NCBI RefSeq assembly: GCF_008329585.1
Contig: NZ_NPKP01000014.1
Location: 1-64,000, forward strand
DNA from: Mycolicibacterium sp. P9-22
GTDB lineage: Bacteria > Actinomycetota > Actinomycetes > Mycobacteriales > Mycobacteriaceae
Direction of reading: 5' to 3'
DNA: 64,000 nucleotides
Made by a program: the position numbers and the translations under genes. Positions within the stretch are counted from its first letter, which is position 1. Each line of letters begins with the position of its first letter. Below, piece by piece: positions 42,372-51,752 of this stretch. The notes below the pieces were generated by a model that saw only the letters and a program-made list of their open reading frames with translations, was not told the DNA's origin and made no database searches.

Positions 42372-43450
42372 CCGGATTCCTTCTGTTGGGATTCGTCGCC
42401 GGGTGCGTCCGGGTCGATGTCCGCTTCGGTCCGGAACATGAAGAAGAACACCACCCAGCCGATCGCCGAGATGAAGATCCAGCTGACCAATCGGTAGATG
42501 AGCATCGCCGATATCGCCGAGGCGAGCGTCATGCCGCTGGACACCAGGCCGGGCACCAGCACCGCCTCCACCACCAGCAACCCGCCGGGCATCAACGGGA
42601 TGGATCCGACGGCACGCGCGGCGGCGTAGGCCACCGTCAGCGCGGCCAGCGACGGGTGCCCGCCCGCGGCGTAGGCCGCGAACGCCAGACAGGCGACATC
42701 GGCGATCCAATTGAACAATGACCACCCGAAGGCGTTGCCCAGCGCACGACGGCTCAGCCGCACCGATTCCAGCTGGCGCAGCATCTCGCGCCATTTGTCC
42801 AGCCAGGTGTCGGTGGGTTTACCGCGCAGCGAATTGAACCAGGACAGCAGCCGGACCCCGATGCCGTCGAGCTGCTGCGGGTTGGAGGCCACCGACTGGG
42901 CGAGCACGAGCAGCAGGAAGAACCCGCCGAGGGTGAAGATCAGCGAGAGCGGGTTCTTGCTGGCGCCCAACAGGAAGGCCCCGCCGAGCCCCAGCAGCGC
43001 CAGCCCGACCACCTGCAGCACGCCGGACATCACCAGCTGCCAGGACGCCACCACCGGCGAGGCACCCCAGATGCGCTGCTGGCGGTACACGAAAGTGGCC
43101 GAGAGCACCGGTCCGCCGGGCAGCGTGGTCGACAGCGCGTTGCCTGCATAGAAGGCGGCCTCGGACCGCCATTGCCGCACGGTGACGCCCGCCGAGCGCA
43201 GCAGGGTGCGCTGGATCTGCGCGAAGCTGTGCATCGAGGCCATCGCCGCGACCACCGCGGCCAGCACCCACCACCAGTTGGCCGACAGCAGGCTGGCCCA
43301 TGCCTTGGCCAGCTGATCCCACACCAGTACCAGTTCGACGGTCAGCACCAGCACGGCGACTGCGAGGACGGCCCACCGCACCCACCAGTATCTGCCCCGG
43401 GAGCGCGCGTCCTGGCCAGGGGCGTCGCTCATCGGCGCGTCGTGCGACAC
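42368..43450 (-). CDS. YbhN/UPF0104-type flippase-like membrane protein (Rv0204c region)
   Basis: A 360-residue integral membrane protein with about eight transmembrane helices. The lysylphosphatidylglycerol synthetase N-terminal/UPF0104 pattern is seen: FYAGNALSTTLPGGPVLSAT, then TVAYAAARAVGSIPLMPGG and LVVEAVLVPGLVSSG. Such domains flip or synthesise modified lipids in larger proteins; here only the membrane part is present. It is first in the unit with the M23 lipoprotein and DUF3054, hinting at a cell-envelope role. Confidence 0.83.
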   Translation of the reverse strand: MSHDAPMSDAPGQDARSRGRYWWVRWAVLAVAVLVLTVELVLVWDQLAKAWASLLSANWWWVLAAVVAAMASMHSFAQIQRTLLRSAGVTVRQWRSEAAFYAGNALSTTLPGGPVLSATFVYRQQRIWGASPVVASWQLVMSGVLQVVGLALLGLGGAFLLGASKNPLSLIFTLGGFFLLLVLAQSVASNPQQLDGIGVRLLSWFNSLRGKPTDTWLDKWREMLRQLESVRLSRRALGNAFGWSLFNWIADVACLAFAAYAAGGHPSLAALTVAYAAARAVGSIPLMPGGLLVVEAVLVPGLVSSGMTLASAISAMLIYRLVSWIFISAIGWVVFFFMFRTEADIDPDAPGDESQQKESG

Positions 43451-43517
43451 GTTCTACAGGGTAACGGCGCGGGCTGCAGGTTCCCGCCGGTTCCGGCGGC
43501 GCGCCGCCGCCCGGTCG

Positions 43518-43523
43518 TACGCT
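43518..43523 (+). promoter_or_regulatory. -10 element of leaderless AI-2E-type transporter transcript
   Basis: TACGCT occupies -12 to -7 before ATG 43530 in the 79-bp gap to the divergent YbhN-type gene. Confidence 0.4.
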
Positions 43524-43529
43524 GCGGGC

Positions 43530-44675
43530 ATGACGATGGATTCGGTCGCCGATCAGGCGGTGAGCCCGTTGGTGCGCAAGGCCGCGGCGTGGGCGTGGCG
43601 GCTGCTGATCCTCGGTGCCGCGCTGGTGGCGTTGCTGTGGCTGGTGTCGAAGCTGACGCTGATCGTGGTGCCGGTGGCCCTGGCATCGCTGCTGGCCGCG
43701 CTGCTGCTGCCCGCGGTGGATCTGCTGCAGCGGCGCCGCGTGCCGCGCGGCTGGGCGGTGGCGGTGGTCCTGCTCAGCGCGATCGCCGTCGTCGGCGGCA
43801 TCTTGGGCTTCGTGATCAGCCAATTCATTTCTGGCGCACCGGGACTCGTGGAACAGGTGACCCGCAGCATCGACGGTCTGCGGACCTGGCTGATCGAAGG
43901 TCCGGTGCACCTGAGCCGCGAGCAGATCGATCACGCAGGTGACGCGGTGATCAAGGCCCTGCAGGAGAACCAGGCCAAGGTCACCAGTGGCGCGCTCTCC
44001 ACGGCGGGCACCGTCACCGAGATCGTCACCGGCGCCGTGCTCGTGTTGTTCACCCTGATCTTCCTGCTGCACGGGGGACGCGGCATCTTCGGCTTCGTCA
44101 CCTCGATCTTCCCGAACTCGGTGCGTGAGCGGGTGCGCGACGCGGGCCGGGCCGGTTTCCGGACGCTGACCGGCTACGTGCGGGCCACCTGCCTGGTCGC
44201 GCTGGTGGATGCCATCGGGATCGGCGCCGGGCTGGCCATCATGGGCGTGCCGTTGGCGCTGCCACTGGCCTCACTGGTGTTCCTGGGTGCCTTCGTCCCG
44301 CTGATCGGCGCGGTGTTCGCCGGCGGGGTGGCGGTGATCGTCGCGCTGATCGCCAAGGGCTGGGTGTACGCGTTGATCACCCTCGGCCTGATCCTGGCGG
44401 TGCAACAGCTGGAATCGCATGTGCTGCAACCGCTGGTGATGGGCCGCGCGGTGGCGGTGCATCCGCTTGCGGTGGTGCTGGCCATCACCGGCGGCGGTGT
44501 GCTCGCCGGCATCGTCGGTGCGCTGCTCGCGGTTCCCGTCGTAGCGGTACTCAACAGCGCGATCCGGGTGCTGCTGGCGCCCGACCCGGAGGCCGAAGAG
44601 CAGCAGATCGCCGCCGAACTCGCCCCCGGCGGTCCTACAGGCGACCCTCCCGGCGCAACAGATCCGCCGCGCTGA
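43530..44675 (+). CDS. AI-2E family transporter (Rv0205-like)
   Basis: A 381-residue membrane protein of the PF01594 family, with paired N-terminal helices, a helical soluble segment (about 85-165) and a C-terminal membrane bundle with GAFVPLIGAVFAGGVAVIVA and LQPLVMGRAVAVHPLAVVLA. The family includes TqsA and Na+/H+ antiporters; quorum-signal transport is not implied. Its last 41 nt overlap the converging mmpL3 gene, as at the Rv0205/mmpL3 locus. Confidence 0.9.
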   Translation: MTMDSVADQAVSPLVRKAAAWAWRLLILGAALVALLWLVSKLTLIVVPVALASLLAALLLPAVDLLQRRRVPRGWAVAVVLLSAIAVVGGILGFVISQFISGAPGLVEQVTRSIDGLRTWLIEGPVHLSREQIDHAGDAVIKALQENQAKVTSGALSTAGTVTEIVTGAVLVLFTLIFLLHGGRGIFGFVTSIFPNSVRERVRDAGRAGFRTLTGYVRATCLVALVDAIGIGAGLAIMGVPLALPLASLVFLGAFVPLIGAVFAGGVAVIVALIAKGWVYALITLGLILAVQQLESHVLQPLVMGRAVAVHPLAVVLAITGGGVLAGIVGALLAVPVVAVLNSAIRVLLAPDPEAEEQQIAAELAPGGPTGDPPGATDPPR

Positions 44676-47526
44676 CGCCACCACCGCGGCGGGTCGGCGT
44701 CTCACCGGCATCGCGGGTGTCGATCTTCTCGGTCGACTCCGGATCCTGTTGGGCGGGAATGGCAGTCGTGGGTTCACTACCGCCGGCGTCGGGGATGGCG
44801 CGGGTCGGGTCCGTCGACGGGCGCGACGCAGGGGTCGCGGACGGGATCGCGGTCGTCGGCGTGCTGCTGCCGCGCAACTCGCCCAGCCACGACTCGATCT
44901 CCCGGCGTTCACGACCGGGTGCCGGGTCGGCCCGCGGGACACGCTCCGTCGGGGGTGCGTTCACGGCGTTGATCGCCGAGGTCGCAGCCGAATCCGGTTG
45001 TGCCGCAAAGCGGGTCGTCGGCGGCTCGGGGGGCGGGCCGGCAGGCGGTGCGGTCGGGATGCGGGTGGTGCCTGCCGCCGACGGGCCTGACGGGCGGACC
45101 GGAGGCAACGCTCCACGCGGGCCCGGTGCCGGCGGGACGGCCGGATGCCCGGGATCGTGTTGGGCCGGGTGTGCCGGAGCGCCCGCGCCGACCAGCGCGG
45201 CCTGATCGGCGACCTCGCCCTCGGGTTCGCGCACGACGGGGCGCTTGCGCTCGTCGGGAAGCTCCACCTCACCGAGGCCGATGCGCTCCTGAACGCGCTT
45301 CATCCACTGCGGTGCCCACCAGCAGTCGTCGCCGAGCAGTTTCATGATGGCCGGCACCAGGAACATCCGGATGACGGTGGCATCGAGCAGCAGCGCGATC
45401 AGCAGGCCGAAGGCCAGATACTTCATCACCACCAGATCGGAGAACGCGAAGGCCGCGACCACCACTGCCAGCACCAGCGCAGCACCGGTGATGAGACGAC
45501 CGGTGGTCGCGGTACCGATCCGGATGGCCTCGGCGGTGGACAGCCCGCGGGCGCGGGCCTCGACCATGCGGGAGACCAGGAACACCTCGTAGTCGGTCGA
45601 AAGCCCCCAGATCACCGCGATGATGAGTCCGATCATCGGTGCCAGCAGCGGCTGCGGCGTGTAGTTGAACAACTGGTCGCCGTGACCGTCCTCGACGAAC
45701 ATCCAGGTCAGAATGCCCATCGTCGAGCCCAGCGTGAGCGCGGACATCAATGCCGCCTTGATCGGCAGCACCAGCGATCCGAACGCCAGGAACATCAGGA
45801 TGGTGGTGGTGATGACCAGGATCAGCCCGAGCATCGGCAAGTTGGAGAACAGGCTGTGGATGCTGTCCTGCGCCAGGGCGGGGGTACCGCCGACGAGCAC
45901 CTCGGTGCCGCGGGGTGGTTGCAGGTCACGCAACTCGGCGAGCTTCTTGGGGGCGGTTCCGGCGTCGACCAGACCGTTCTGCAGCACCCGGACGGACGGG
46001 TCCTTGGTGCCGCCCTCCTGGGGTGACCGTTCCTGCCACATCTTCGAGGGATCCTCGGTGCCCGAGAAACCGGACACCGTCTGGGCCTCGGCGCGCAGCG
46101 TCGCGACCTGCTGGTCGGTCACCGGCTCACCGTCGGTGGAGCGGATCACCATGGTCAGCGGTTCGGTGCGGAACTCGGAGAACTCGCGGTCGAACTGTTC
46201 CTGCGCCATGCGCACCGAGTTGTCCGGTGGCAGGTACTTCTCACTGAGGCCGCCGAGCGCGAGCTGGCCGATCGGGATGACCAGCAGCGTCATGATGACC
46301 AGAATCGGCGCCGCGAACGCGATGGGCCGTTTCATGACCTGGTTGACGAGCTTGCCCCAGAAACCTCTCTCGACCTCTTCGCGGGTCATGGTCTTCTGGG
46401 TCTTCTCGATGAACCAGTCGATGATCTTGCGGGAGAACGGCCAGTTCGCCAGGAACGGCACCCGCAGCAGCGTGCGCACCCCGAGGGCATCGACATTCGG
46501 CCCGAGGATGGCCAGCACCGCGGGCAGCACCGTGATCGAGAGGAACGCCGCGAGCAGCACCGACGCGATGATCGCGTAGGTGATCGACTGCAGGAAGCCG
46601 AGCGGGATCAACAGCAGCGGTAGCGAGGACGCCACGATGATCACCGCGGAGAACGCCACGGTGCGCCCTGAGGTCATGACGGAGCGCCGGACGGCGGCCT
46701 CGACGTCATAGCCTTCGGCGAGTTCCTCCCGGAAGCGGCTCACCATGAACAGGCCGTAATCGATGGCGATACCGAAGCCCATCATCGTCACCACGGGTTG
46801 GGCGAAGAAGTGCACGGCGCTGAATTCGGCGGTGAACCGCAGGATGCCCAGCGCGCCGGCGATCGTGAGCCCGCCGATGATGGCCGGTAGCGCTGCCGCG
46901 ACGGCGCCGCCGAAGACGAAGAACAGCACCACGGCCACCAGCGGCACGATGACGAGCTCGGCCCGTTTCTGATCGGTGCCGATGGTGCCGGTCAGCTCGC
47001 TGGCAAGCGGGTTGAGACCGGCGAGCTTGATATCGCCGCCGTTGATTTTCTCCAGGTCGGGCTGGACGGCCTGGTAGTTCTTCAGGATCGAATCGTCGTC
47101 GTCACCCTTGAGCGGGATGCTGACGAAGGTCTGGCGCAGATCCTCGGTCTTCATCTGGTTGACCGTGGGATCGGTGGTGGTGGGCGCTTTCAGCCAGCCG
47201 ACCCAGCCGACGATCTGATCGGGGTGGTCCTCGACCACCTGATCCAGTTCACCGGCGACCTTCTGCTGCCAGGCCCGGTCGGTGACCTTCTTGTCATCGG
47301 GCGGCGTCAGGATGGCGACCACATGACTGGTGCGGTCACGGCCGTACACCTCGTCGCCGATCAGCGATGCCTGCACCGACTCGCTGGTCACATCGTAATA
47401 ACCGCTCTGGGTGACGTGGGCTCCCAAACTGGCCCCGTAAACGCCGCCACCAAGGCACAGTGCGACCATGACCCCGATCACTATGTATCGGAATTGGTAC
47501 ACCGTTCGACCCCACCAGGCGAACAC
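44635..47526 (-). CDS. mmpL3: MmpL3, trehalose monomycolate transporter
   Basis: A 963-residue essential RND protein that exports trehalose monomycolate for the outer membrane. Twelve helices and two porter domains are expected. The proton relay is Asp256-Tyr257 in GIAIDYGLFMVSRFREE and a second Asp-Tyr in LSTDYEVFLVSRMVEA (near 640), the positions targeted by inhibitors such as SQ109. The last ~200 residues are a Pro/Ala/Arg-rich cytosolic tail. It is downstream of trmB and the NYN gene on the same strand. Confidence 0.96.
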   Translation of the reverse strand: MFAWWGRTVYQFRYIVIGVMVALCLGGGVYGASLGAHVTQSGYYDVTSESVQASLIGDEVYGRDRTSHVVAILTPPDDKKVTDRAWQQKVAGELDQVVEDHPDQIVGWVGWLKAPTTTDPTVNQMKTEDLRQTFVSIPLKGDDDDSILKNYQAVQPDLEKINGGDIKLAGLNPLASELTGTIGTDQKRAELVIVPLVAVVLFFVFGGAVAAALPAIIGGLTIAGALGILRFTAEFSAVHFFAQPVVTMMGFGIAIDYGLFMVSRFREELAEGYDVEAAVRRSVMTSGRTVAFSAVIIVASSLPLLLIPLGFLQSITYAIIASVLLAAFLSITVLPAVLAILGPNVDALGVRTLLRVPFLANWPFSRKIIDWFIEKTQKTMTREEVERGFWGKLVNQVMKRPIAFAAPILVIMTLLVIPIGQLALGGLSEKYLPPDNSVRMAQEQFDREFSEFRTEPLTMVIRSTDGEPVTDQQVATLRAEAQTVSGFSGTEDPSKMWQERSPQEGGTKDPSVRVLQNGLVDAGTAPKKLAELRDLQPPRGTEVLVGGTPALAQDSIHSLFSNLPMLGLILVITTTILMFLAFGSLVLPIKAALMSALTLGSTMGILTWMFVEDGHGDQLFNYTPQPLLAPMIGLIIAVIWGLSTDYEVFLVSRMVEARARGLSTAEAIRIGTATTGRLITGAALVLAVVVAAFAFSDLVVMKYLAFGLLIALLLDATVIRMFLVPAIMKLLGDDCWWAPQWMKRVQERIGLGEVELPDERKRPVVREPEGEVADQAALVGAGAPAHPAQHDPGHPAVPPAPGPRGALPPVRPSGPSAAGTTRIPTAPPAGPPPEPPTTRFAAQPDSAATSAINAVNAPPTERVPRADPAPGRERREIESWLGELRGSSTPTTAIPSATPASRPSTDPTRAIPDAGGSEPTTAIPAQQDPESTEKIDTRDAGETPTRRGGGVSAADLLRREGRL

Positions 47527-47590
47527 GTCAGCTCCTTATTTGTTCTTGTCGATCTGAATCACGCACCGCGCGCATTGTCACTTCAGTTCT

Positions 47591-48289
47591 TCACACCCGC
47601 GAGGTCAGCAACGCGGACAACGGCCGGAACGGCTGCAGCCATGCGCCCTGCTCGGGCAGCGAATCAAGGCCGATTCGCGGTAGCGGCTCCCGGAAGACAC
47701 CAGGGATGTCCTCCAGGTCGACGAACTCCAAGCTATCCGACGCTAACGCCCAACTGGCATGTTCGCGAAATCCGAGCACCTGCACCGGAACGCCCTCGTG
47801 GGCGATCTCTTCCAGCGGTGTCCGGAACGCCTGACCGTCCGCGGACGCCACCACGACACCGGCCAGCCCCTCGCGGTGGCGCAGCGCGATGTGCTCCAGC
47901 ATGTCGCTGTCCACGTCGCTGTCATCGTCGATCTTGGGTTTGGCGAAGACAGCGAAGCCCACGTTACGCAACGCTTCCACCCAGGGCCGGACGACATCGG
48001 CGCTACCAGGGGCGATGTTGGTGAACACGGTGGCTTCGGGCTCCAGCGTGGCGACCGCGCCGGTCTCGGCGTCGCGGCGGCTGGACAGTTCGGCGGTCCG
48101 GCTCAGCAGCCAGCGGCCCAGTGCGTCGAAACGCGGCCGGTGTGCCGCGGTCGGCCGGCCGCCCAGGATCGACCCGAGACCCATATCGAGGTTGGGTGCG
48201 TCCCAGACCAGCAGCACGCGCTGGGTGGGCGGCGCCTCCGGGGCCGTCGGCGGGATCTCGGGGATCGCGGGATCAGTCGTCATGGTCAT
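47591..48289 (-). CDS. NYN-domain protein (Rv0207c-like)
   Basis: A 232-residue protein of the PIN-like NYN nuclease fold: VLLVWDAPNLDMGLGSIL near the N-terminus, then DDSDVDSDMLEHIALRH and GVVVASADGQAFRTPLEEIA carry the conserved acidic residues. NYN proteins are usually RNA endonucleases. ATG 48289 overlaps the trmB stop (ATGA), which sets the start. Co-expression with a tRNA methyltransferase suggests RNA processing; a link to MmpL3 is only positional. Confidence 0.85.
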   Translation of the reverse strand: MTMTTDPAIPEIPPTAPEAPPTQRVLLVWDAPNLDMGLGSILGGRPTAAHRPRFDALGRWLLSRTAELSSRRDAETGAVATLEPEATVFTNIAPGSADVVRPWVEALRNVGFAVFAKPKIDDDSDVDSDMLEHIALRHREGLAGVVVASADGQAFRTPLEEIAHEGVPVQVLGFREHASWALASDSLEFVDLEDIPGVFREPLPRIGLDSLPEQGAWLQPFRPLSALLTSRV

Positions 48290-49044
48290 AGGCGCTCCCA
48301 CAGCAGTTCGGTCACGACCGGGCCCGCCAGTGCCTTGCGCTCGTATTTGGTCTCGGGCCTGGCGACCGATATCGGCAGGTCGTCATCGATGCTGACCCGA
48401 CGCAGCCTCGGTTCGGCGTCCCCGACCTCGGCGATGTGCTCGGCGTAACCCATGTGGTCGGTCGCCGCGTGCAGGATCCCGCCGGGCCGCAGCCGGTCGG
48501 CGATCAATGACACCGTCTCGGGCTGCAGCAGGCGGCGTTTGTGATGCCGCGCCTTGGGCCACGGATCCGGGAAGAACACCCGCACCCCGGTCAACGATCC
48601 CGTGCTCAACGAGTGTTCGAGCACGTCGACGCCGTCACCGCGGACCAGCCGGATGTTCGGGATGCCGTCGCGGTCGATGGCGCCGAGCAACTGGCCCAGC
48701 CCCTTCTTGTAGACCTCCACGGCGATGACATCGAGGTCGGGTTCCAGCTGCGCCATCGCCGCCGTCGAGGTGCCGGTGCCGCAGCCGATCTCCAGGATCA
48801 GCGGGGCCTGCCGGCCGAACCACTGCGCGGTGTCGAGCACGGCCGGCCGGGATGCCGCGTCGCGGGCCTCGGTGCCGATCTGCGGCCAGAGCCGTTCCCA
48901 GGTTTCCTGCTGCCCGCCGGACAGGGTGGAACGACGTGACCGGAAGCTGGTGACGCGGCGCATGTGGTGGGGCGGGGAGGCGTCCGCAGCGGTTGCCTCT
49001 CCGGCCTCCTCGCGCTGGGCATACATCGGTCCATCGTCGCTCAT
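48286..49044 (-). CDS. trmB: tRNA (guanosine(46)-N7)-methyltransferase
   Basis: A 252-residue SAM-dependent methyltransferase placing m7G at position 46 of tRNAs. The SAM motif is LEIGCGTGTSTAAMA, followed by VIAVEVYKKGLGQLL, and the family signature VFFPDPWPKARHHKRRL. The start MSDDGPMYAQ at 49044 was chosen over an earlier in-frame ATG-like codon because the family begins near this point and the upstream peptide is not conserved-looking. It overlaps the NYN gene. Confidence 0.93.
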   Translation of the reverse strand: MSDDGPMYAQREEAGEATAADASPPHHMRRVTSFRSRRSTLSGGQQETWERLWPQIGTEARDAASRPAVLDTAQWFGRQAPLILEIGCGTGTSTAAMAQLEPDLDVIAVEVYKKGLGQLLGAIDRDGIPNIRLVRGDGVDVLEHSLSTGSLTGVRVFFPDPWPKARHHKRRLLQPETVSLIADRLRPGGILHAATDHMGYAEHIAEVGDAEPRLRRVSIDDDLPISVARPETKYERKALAGPVVTELLWERL

Positions 49045-49211
49045 CCAGACAGGTGTACCCGCATCGTGGTGCAGATTGATACCCAACAGTTGTCTTTGCG
49101 CCGATATGCCCCAAAACACTGCTCACCGGGATGCCGTGACGATGTCACCATGTGAGGTGAGCACGTTGCTGTGAGCGATGGTGACGGTGCAACGGATGTG
49201 AAAGGTGGGGA

Positions 49212-50138
49212 ATGTCCGTCGACCAGTTGATCGCAGAATTGTCCGCTCACGCCGACGCCACCGGCCGGTCGGCGCTGCGTCCGGTCATCGATGAGCTGTC
49301 CCGCCCGATCCGGGTCCACACGGTGGGCCGCCCCGGCGTGGGCCGGCGCACCCTGACGGCGGCCCTGCACGACGCCGGTCTGACGGTGGTGCAGGCCCGC
49401 CCCGATGTCGAGGTGCTGGTCATCGCGGAGACGGCGAAACCGGAGGACTGCCGGATCAGCGCAGCGGCGGACGGCCCGCTCGTGATCGCCCTCAACAAGG
49501 CCGATGTGCTCGGTGCCGCGCTGCCCGACCGCATCGAGTTGATCCGCCGGGTCACCGGCGTCCCGGTCATCGCGGTGTCCGCCTTGCTGGCGACCGCCGC
49601 GCTGGACGACGCACTGGTCGCCGCCCTGCGGGTGCTCGCCGCCGAACCGGCCGACCTCAGCTCCACCGACGCGTTCTGCGCCGCACCGCACCCCGTCGAT
49701 ACGGCCATCCGGGCGCGACTGCTCGCGGTTCTCGATCTGCGTGGGATCGCGGAGTCGACCGCGGCGATCCGTTCGGGTGCGGACGCCGGCGTGCTGACCG
49801 CGTTGCTGCGCCGGATGAGCAATATCGATGAGGTGATTGCCGGTGTGCGCGCCGCGACCGCACCCCTGCGGTATCGGCGCCTGTGTGCGTCGATGACACG
49901 GTTGCGGGCCCTGGCCGTCCGGACCGCCGACCAACAGCTGGAGGCGGTGCTGAGCGGGGATACCGCCGTGCGGGCTGCGATGGACGCTGCCGCCGAGGTG
50001 GTGGGCGCGGTCGGCCCGGGTGATCCGCTGTGGCGCGCGGTGCGCTGGCAACGCTACAGCCGGGGTCCGGTCAACGCGCTGCACCGCCGCTGCGGCGCCG
50101 ATCTCGCGCGGGCAGCTTTGCGCTCGGGGGTGTGGTGA
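49212..50138 (+). CDS. GTPase-like protein, first of coupled pair (Rv0209-like)
   Basis: A 308-residue protein. Near residue 39 it has a degenerate P-loop (GRPGVGRRTLTAAL, Arg in place of the Walker Lys) and near 95 a G4-type motif (VIALNKADVLG), so it resembles a small GTPase. The rest is helical and Ala/Arg-rich with no membrane segment. GGTGGGG precedes the ATG. It overlaps the next gene by 4 nt (GTGA). By order it equals Rv0209, annotated only as hypothetical. Confidence 0.7.
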   Translation: MSVDQLIAELSAHADATGRSALRPVIDELSRPIRVHTVGRPGVGRRTLTAALHDAGLTVVQARPDVEVLVIAETAKPEDCRISAAADGPLVIALNKADVLGAALPDRIELIRRVTGVPVIAVSALLATAALDDALVAALRVLAAEPADLSSTDAFCAAPHPVDTAIRARLLAVLDLRGIAESTAAIRSGADAGVLTALLRRMSNIDEVIAGVRAATAPLRYRRLCASMTRLRALAVRTADQQLEAVLSGDTAVRAAMDAAAEVVGAVGPGDPLWRAVRWQRYSRGPVNALHRRCGADLARAALRSGVW

Positions 50139-51580
50139 CCGCCGAACTGCTCCGCGAAGATCCCCACGACCTCGACGCCAGGATGTCCGCGCTGGCGCCC
50201 GGGCTGGCACCGCCGCGAGCGGCACCCGGTGCGGCCATCCTGGTGATCGGACCATGGCTGGCCGGAGTGTCCAGCCTGACCGCGGCACTACGGCAGCGCA
50301 TGCCCGAGCGTGAGTTCGTCGAATCCGGGGAACTCGCACCAGATATCGCGCCCATCGCGGTGGTCTTCGCGGTGTCGGCGGTGGCCCCGCTCGCCGAGTC
50401 GGACTGTGCGGTACTCGATGGCGCCGTGCGCCATACCGACCTGGTGATCGGCGCGTTGACCAAGATCGATGTCCACCGGGATTGGCGGGCGGTGCTGCGT
50501 GCCGACGCCGGTACCGTCGGTGCGCACGCACCGCGACTGCGCGACATGCCGTGGGTCGGTGTGGCCGCCGCGCCGCCCGGGGGCGCGCCGTACCTCGACG
50601 GCCTGGTCGCGGTGCTGCAGGACGCGTTGTCCGATGACACGCTCGCGCGACGAAATCGGTTGCGGACGTGGGAAACCCATATCGGTGAACAGATCGGTGC
50701 AGCTTCGGCGACAGCGGTTGACGCCGAATCCGCGGGATTGCACCGCCGGCGCGAGGAAATTCTGCGTGACGCGAGACTGTCCCGCTCGGAGCGCACCATC
50801 GCCCTGCGCAGCCGCATCCAGCAGGCCCGTGTGCAACTCGGCTACTTCGCCCGCAATCGGTGCGCGTCGGTGCGCACCGAATTGTCCGAGGACGCTTCGA
50901 CATGGCGCGGACGGCCGTGGGTCGGCCGGCGTCGCGCCGACGATTTCCAGACCTATGTGGCCGCCCGCGCCGCCGAGGTCGCTGCCGAGGTCGATTCCGG
51001 TGTGACCGAACAATTCCGGGATATCGCAGCGGAATTGGGTCTGGCCGCACCGGCGACGCCGCTCGCTGCGCCCGCCCCCGAGGTGGGCTGCGCCGGTCTC
51101 AGCTCACGGCGCCTGGAGATGCAACTGATGATGGTGTTGGGCGCGGGCTTCGGGCTGGGTGTCGCGCTGGCGGCAGGCCGGCTGTTCACCGGGCTCGCGC
51201 CGGGTCTGACGGCGGTCGGCGCGGTCGCCGGTGGCCTGCTCGGGTTGCTGTTCACGGTGTGGGTGGTGGGTATCCGCGGTCTGCTGCACGACCGGGCGCT
51301 GCTGGACCGCTGGGTCGGCCGCGTCACCGCGGCGCTGCGGGAGGACACCGAGGCGTGGGTGGCCAACCGGGTGCTGGCCGCGGAGGCCGACTTCACCGGG
51401 CAGGTGGCCGCCGACGATGAGCGCACGGCCGCGGAGACGGTTCGGCAGTTGGCGTCCATCGATGCCCGGCTGCGCGAGCGCGCGGTGGCCGTGGCGCGCA
51501 CCACGGCTGCCGCCGAACGCCGATTACCCGGGCTGCGCGCCGCGCTGAAAGCCGTTCGCGCCGATTTAATAATCAGATGA
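50135..51580 (+). CDS. Membrane GTPase-like protein, second of coupled pair (Rv0210-like)
   Basis: A 481-residue protein with a degenerate P-loop (LVIGPWLAGVSSLTAALRQR, no Lys) and a G4-like LTKIDVHRDW. A long helical stretch (about 180-320) precedes two adjacent hydrophobic segments at about 330-375 (MMVLGAGFGLGVALAAG, then AVGAVAGGLLGLLFTVWVV) and a charged helical C-terminus. Paired GTPase-like proteins with a membrane hairpin recall bacterial dynamin-like proteins, but this is only a resemblance. The GTG start overlaps the partner gene. By order it equals Rv0210. Confidence 0.68.
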   Translation: MTAELLREDPHDLDARMSALAPGLAPPRAAPGAAILVIGPWLAGVSSLTAALRQRMPEREFVESGELAPDIAPIAVVFAVSAVAPLAESDCAVLDGAVRHTDLVIGALTKIDVHRDWRAVLRADAGTVGAHAPRLRDMPWVGVAAAPPGGAPYLDGLVAVLQDALSDDTLARRNRLRTWETHIGEQIGAASATAVDAESAGLHRRREEILRDARLSRSERTIALRSRIQQARVQLGYFARNRCASVRTELSEDASTWRGRPWVGRRRADDFQTYVAARAAEVAAEVDSGVTEQFRDIAAELGLAAPATPLAAPAPEVGCAGLSSRRLEMQLMMVLGAGFGLGVALAAGRLFTGLAPGLTAVGAVAGGLLGLLFTVWVVGIRGLLHDRALLDRWVGRVTAALREDTEAWVANRVLAAEADFTGQVAADDERTAAETVRQLASIDARLRERAVAVARTTAAAERRLPGLRAALKAVRADLIIR

Positions 51581-51752
51581 ATTCGATTACCGCTCAGTAG
51601 ACTTTTCTGTATGCGTTTCTGAATCGTTCCTGTGAGTGATCGGACATTGTCCCGATTGACCAGACCAAAGTCACCCGCGTTAACCTCTTATTAGGGACGA
51701 TCGTGACCTGTCGGTTATCGGCATGTTCACGGAAACTACGCAGGAGACTTTG

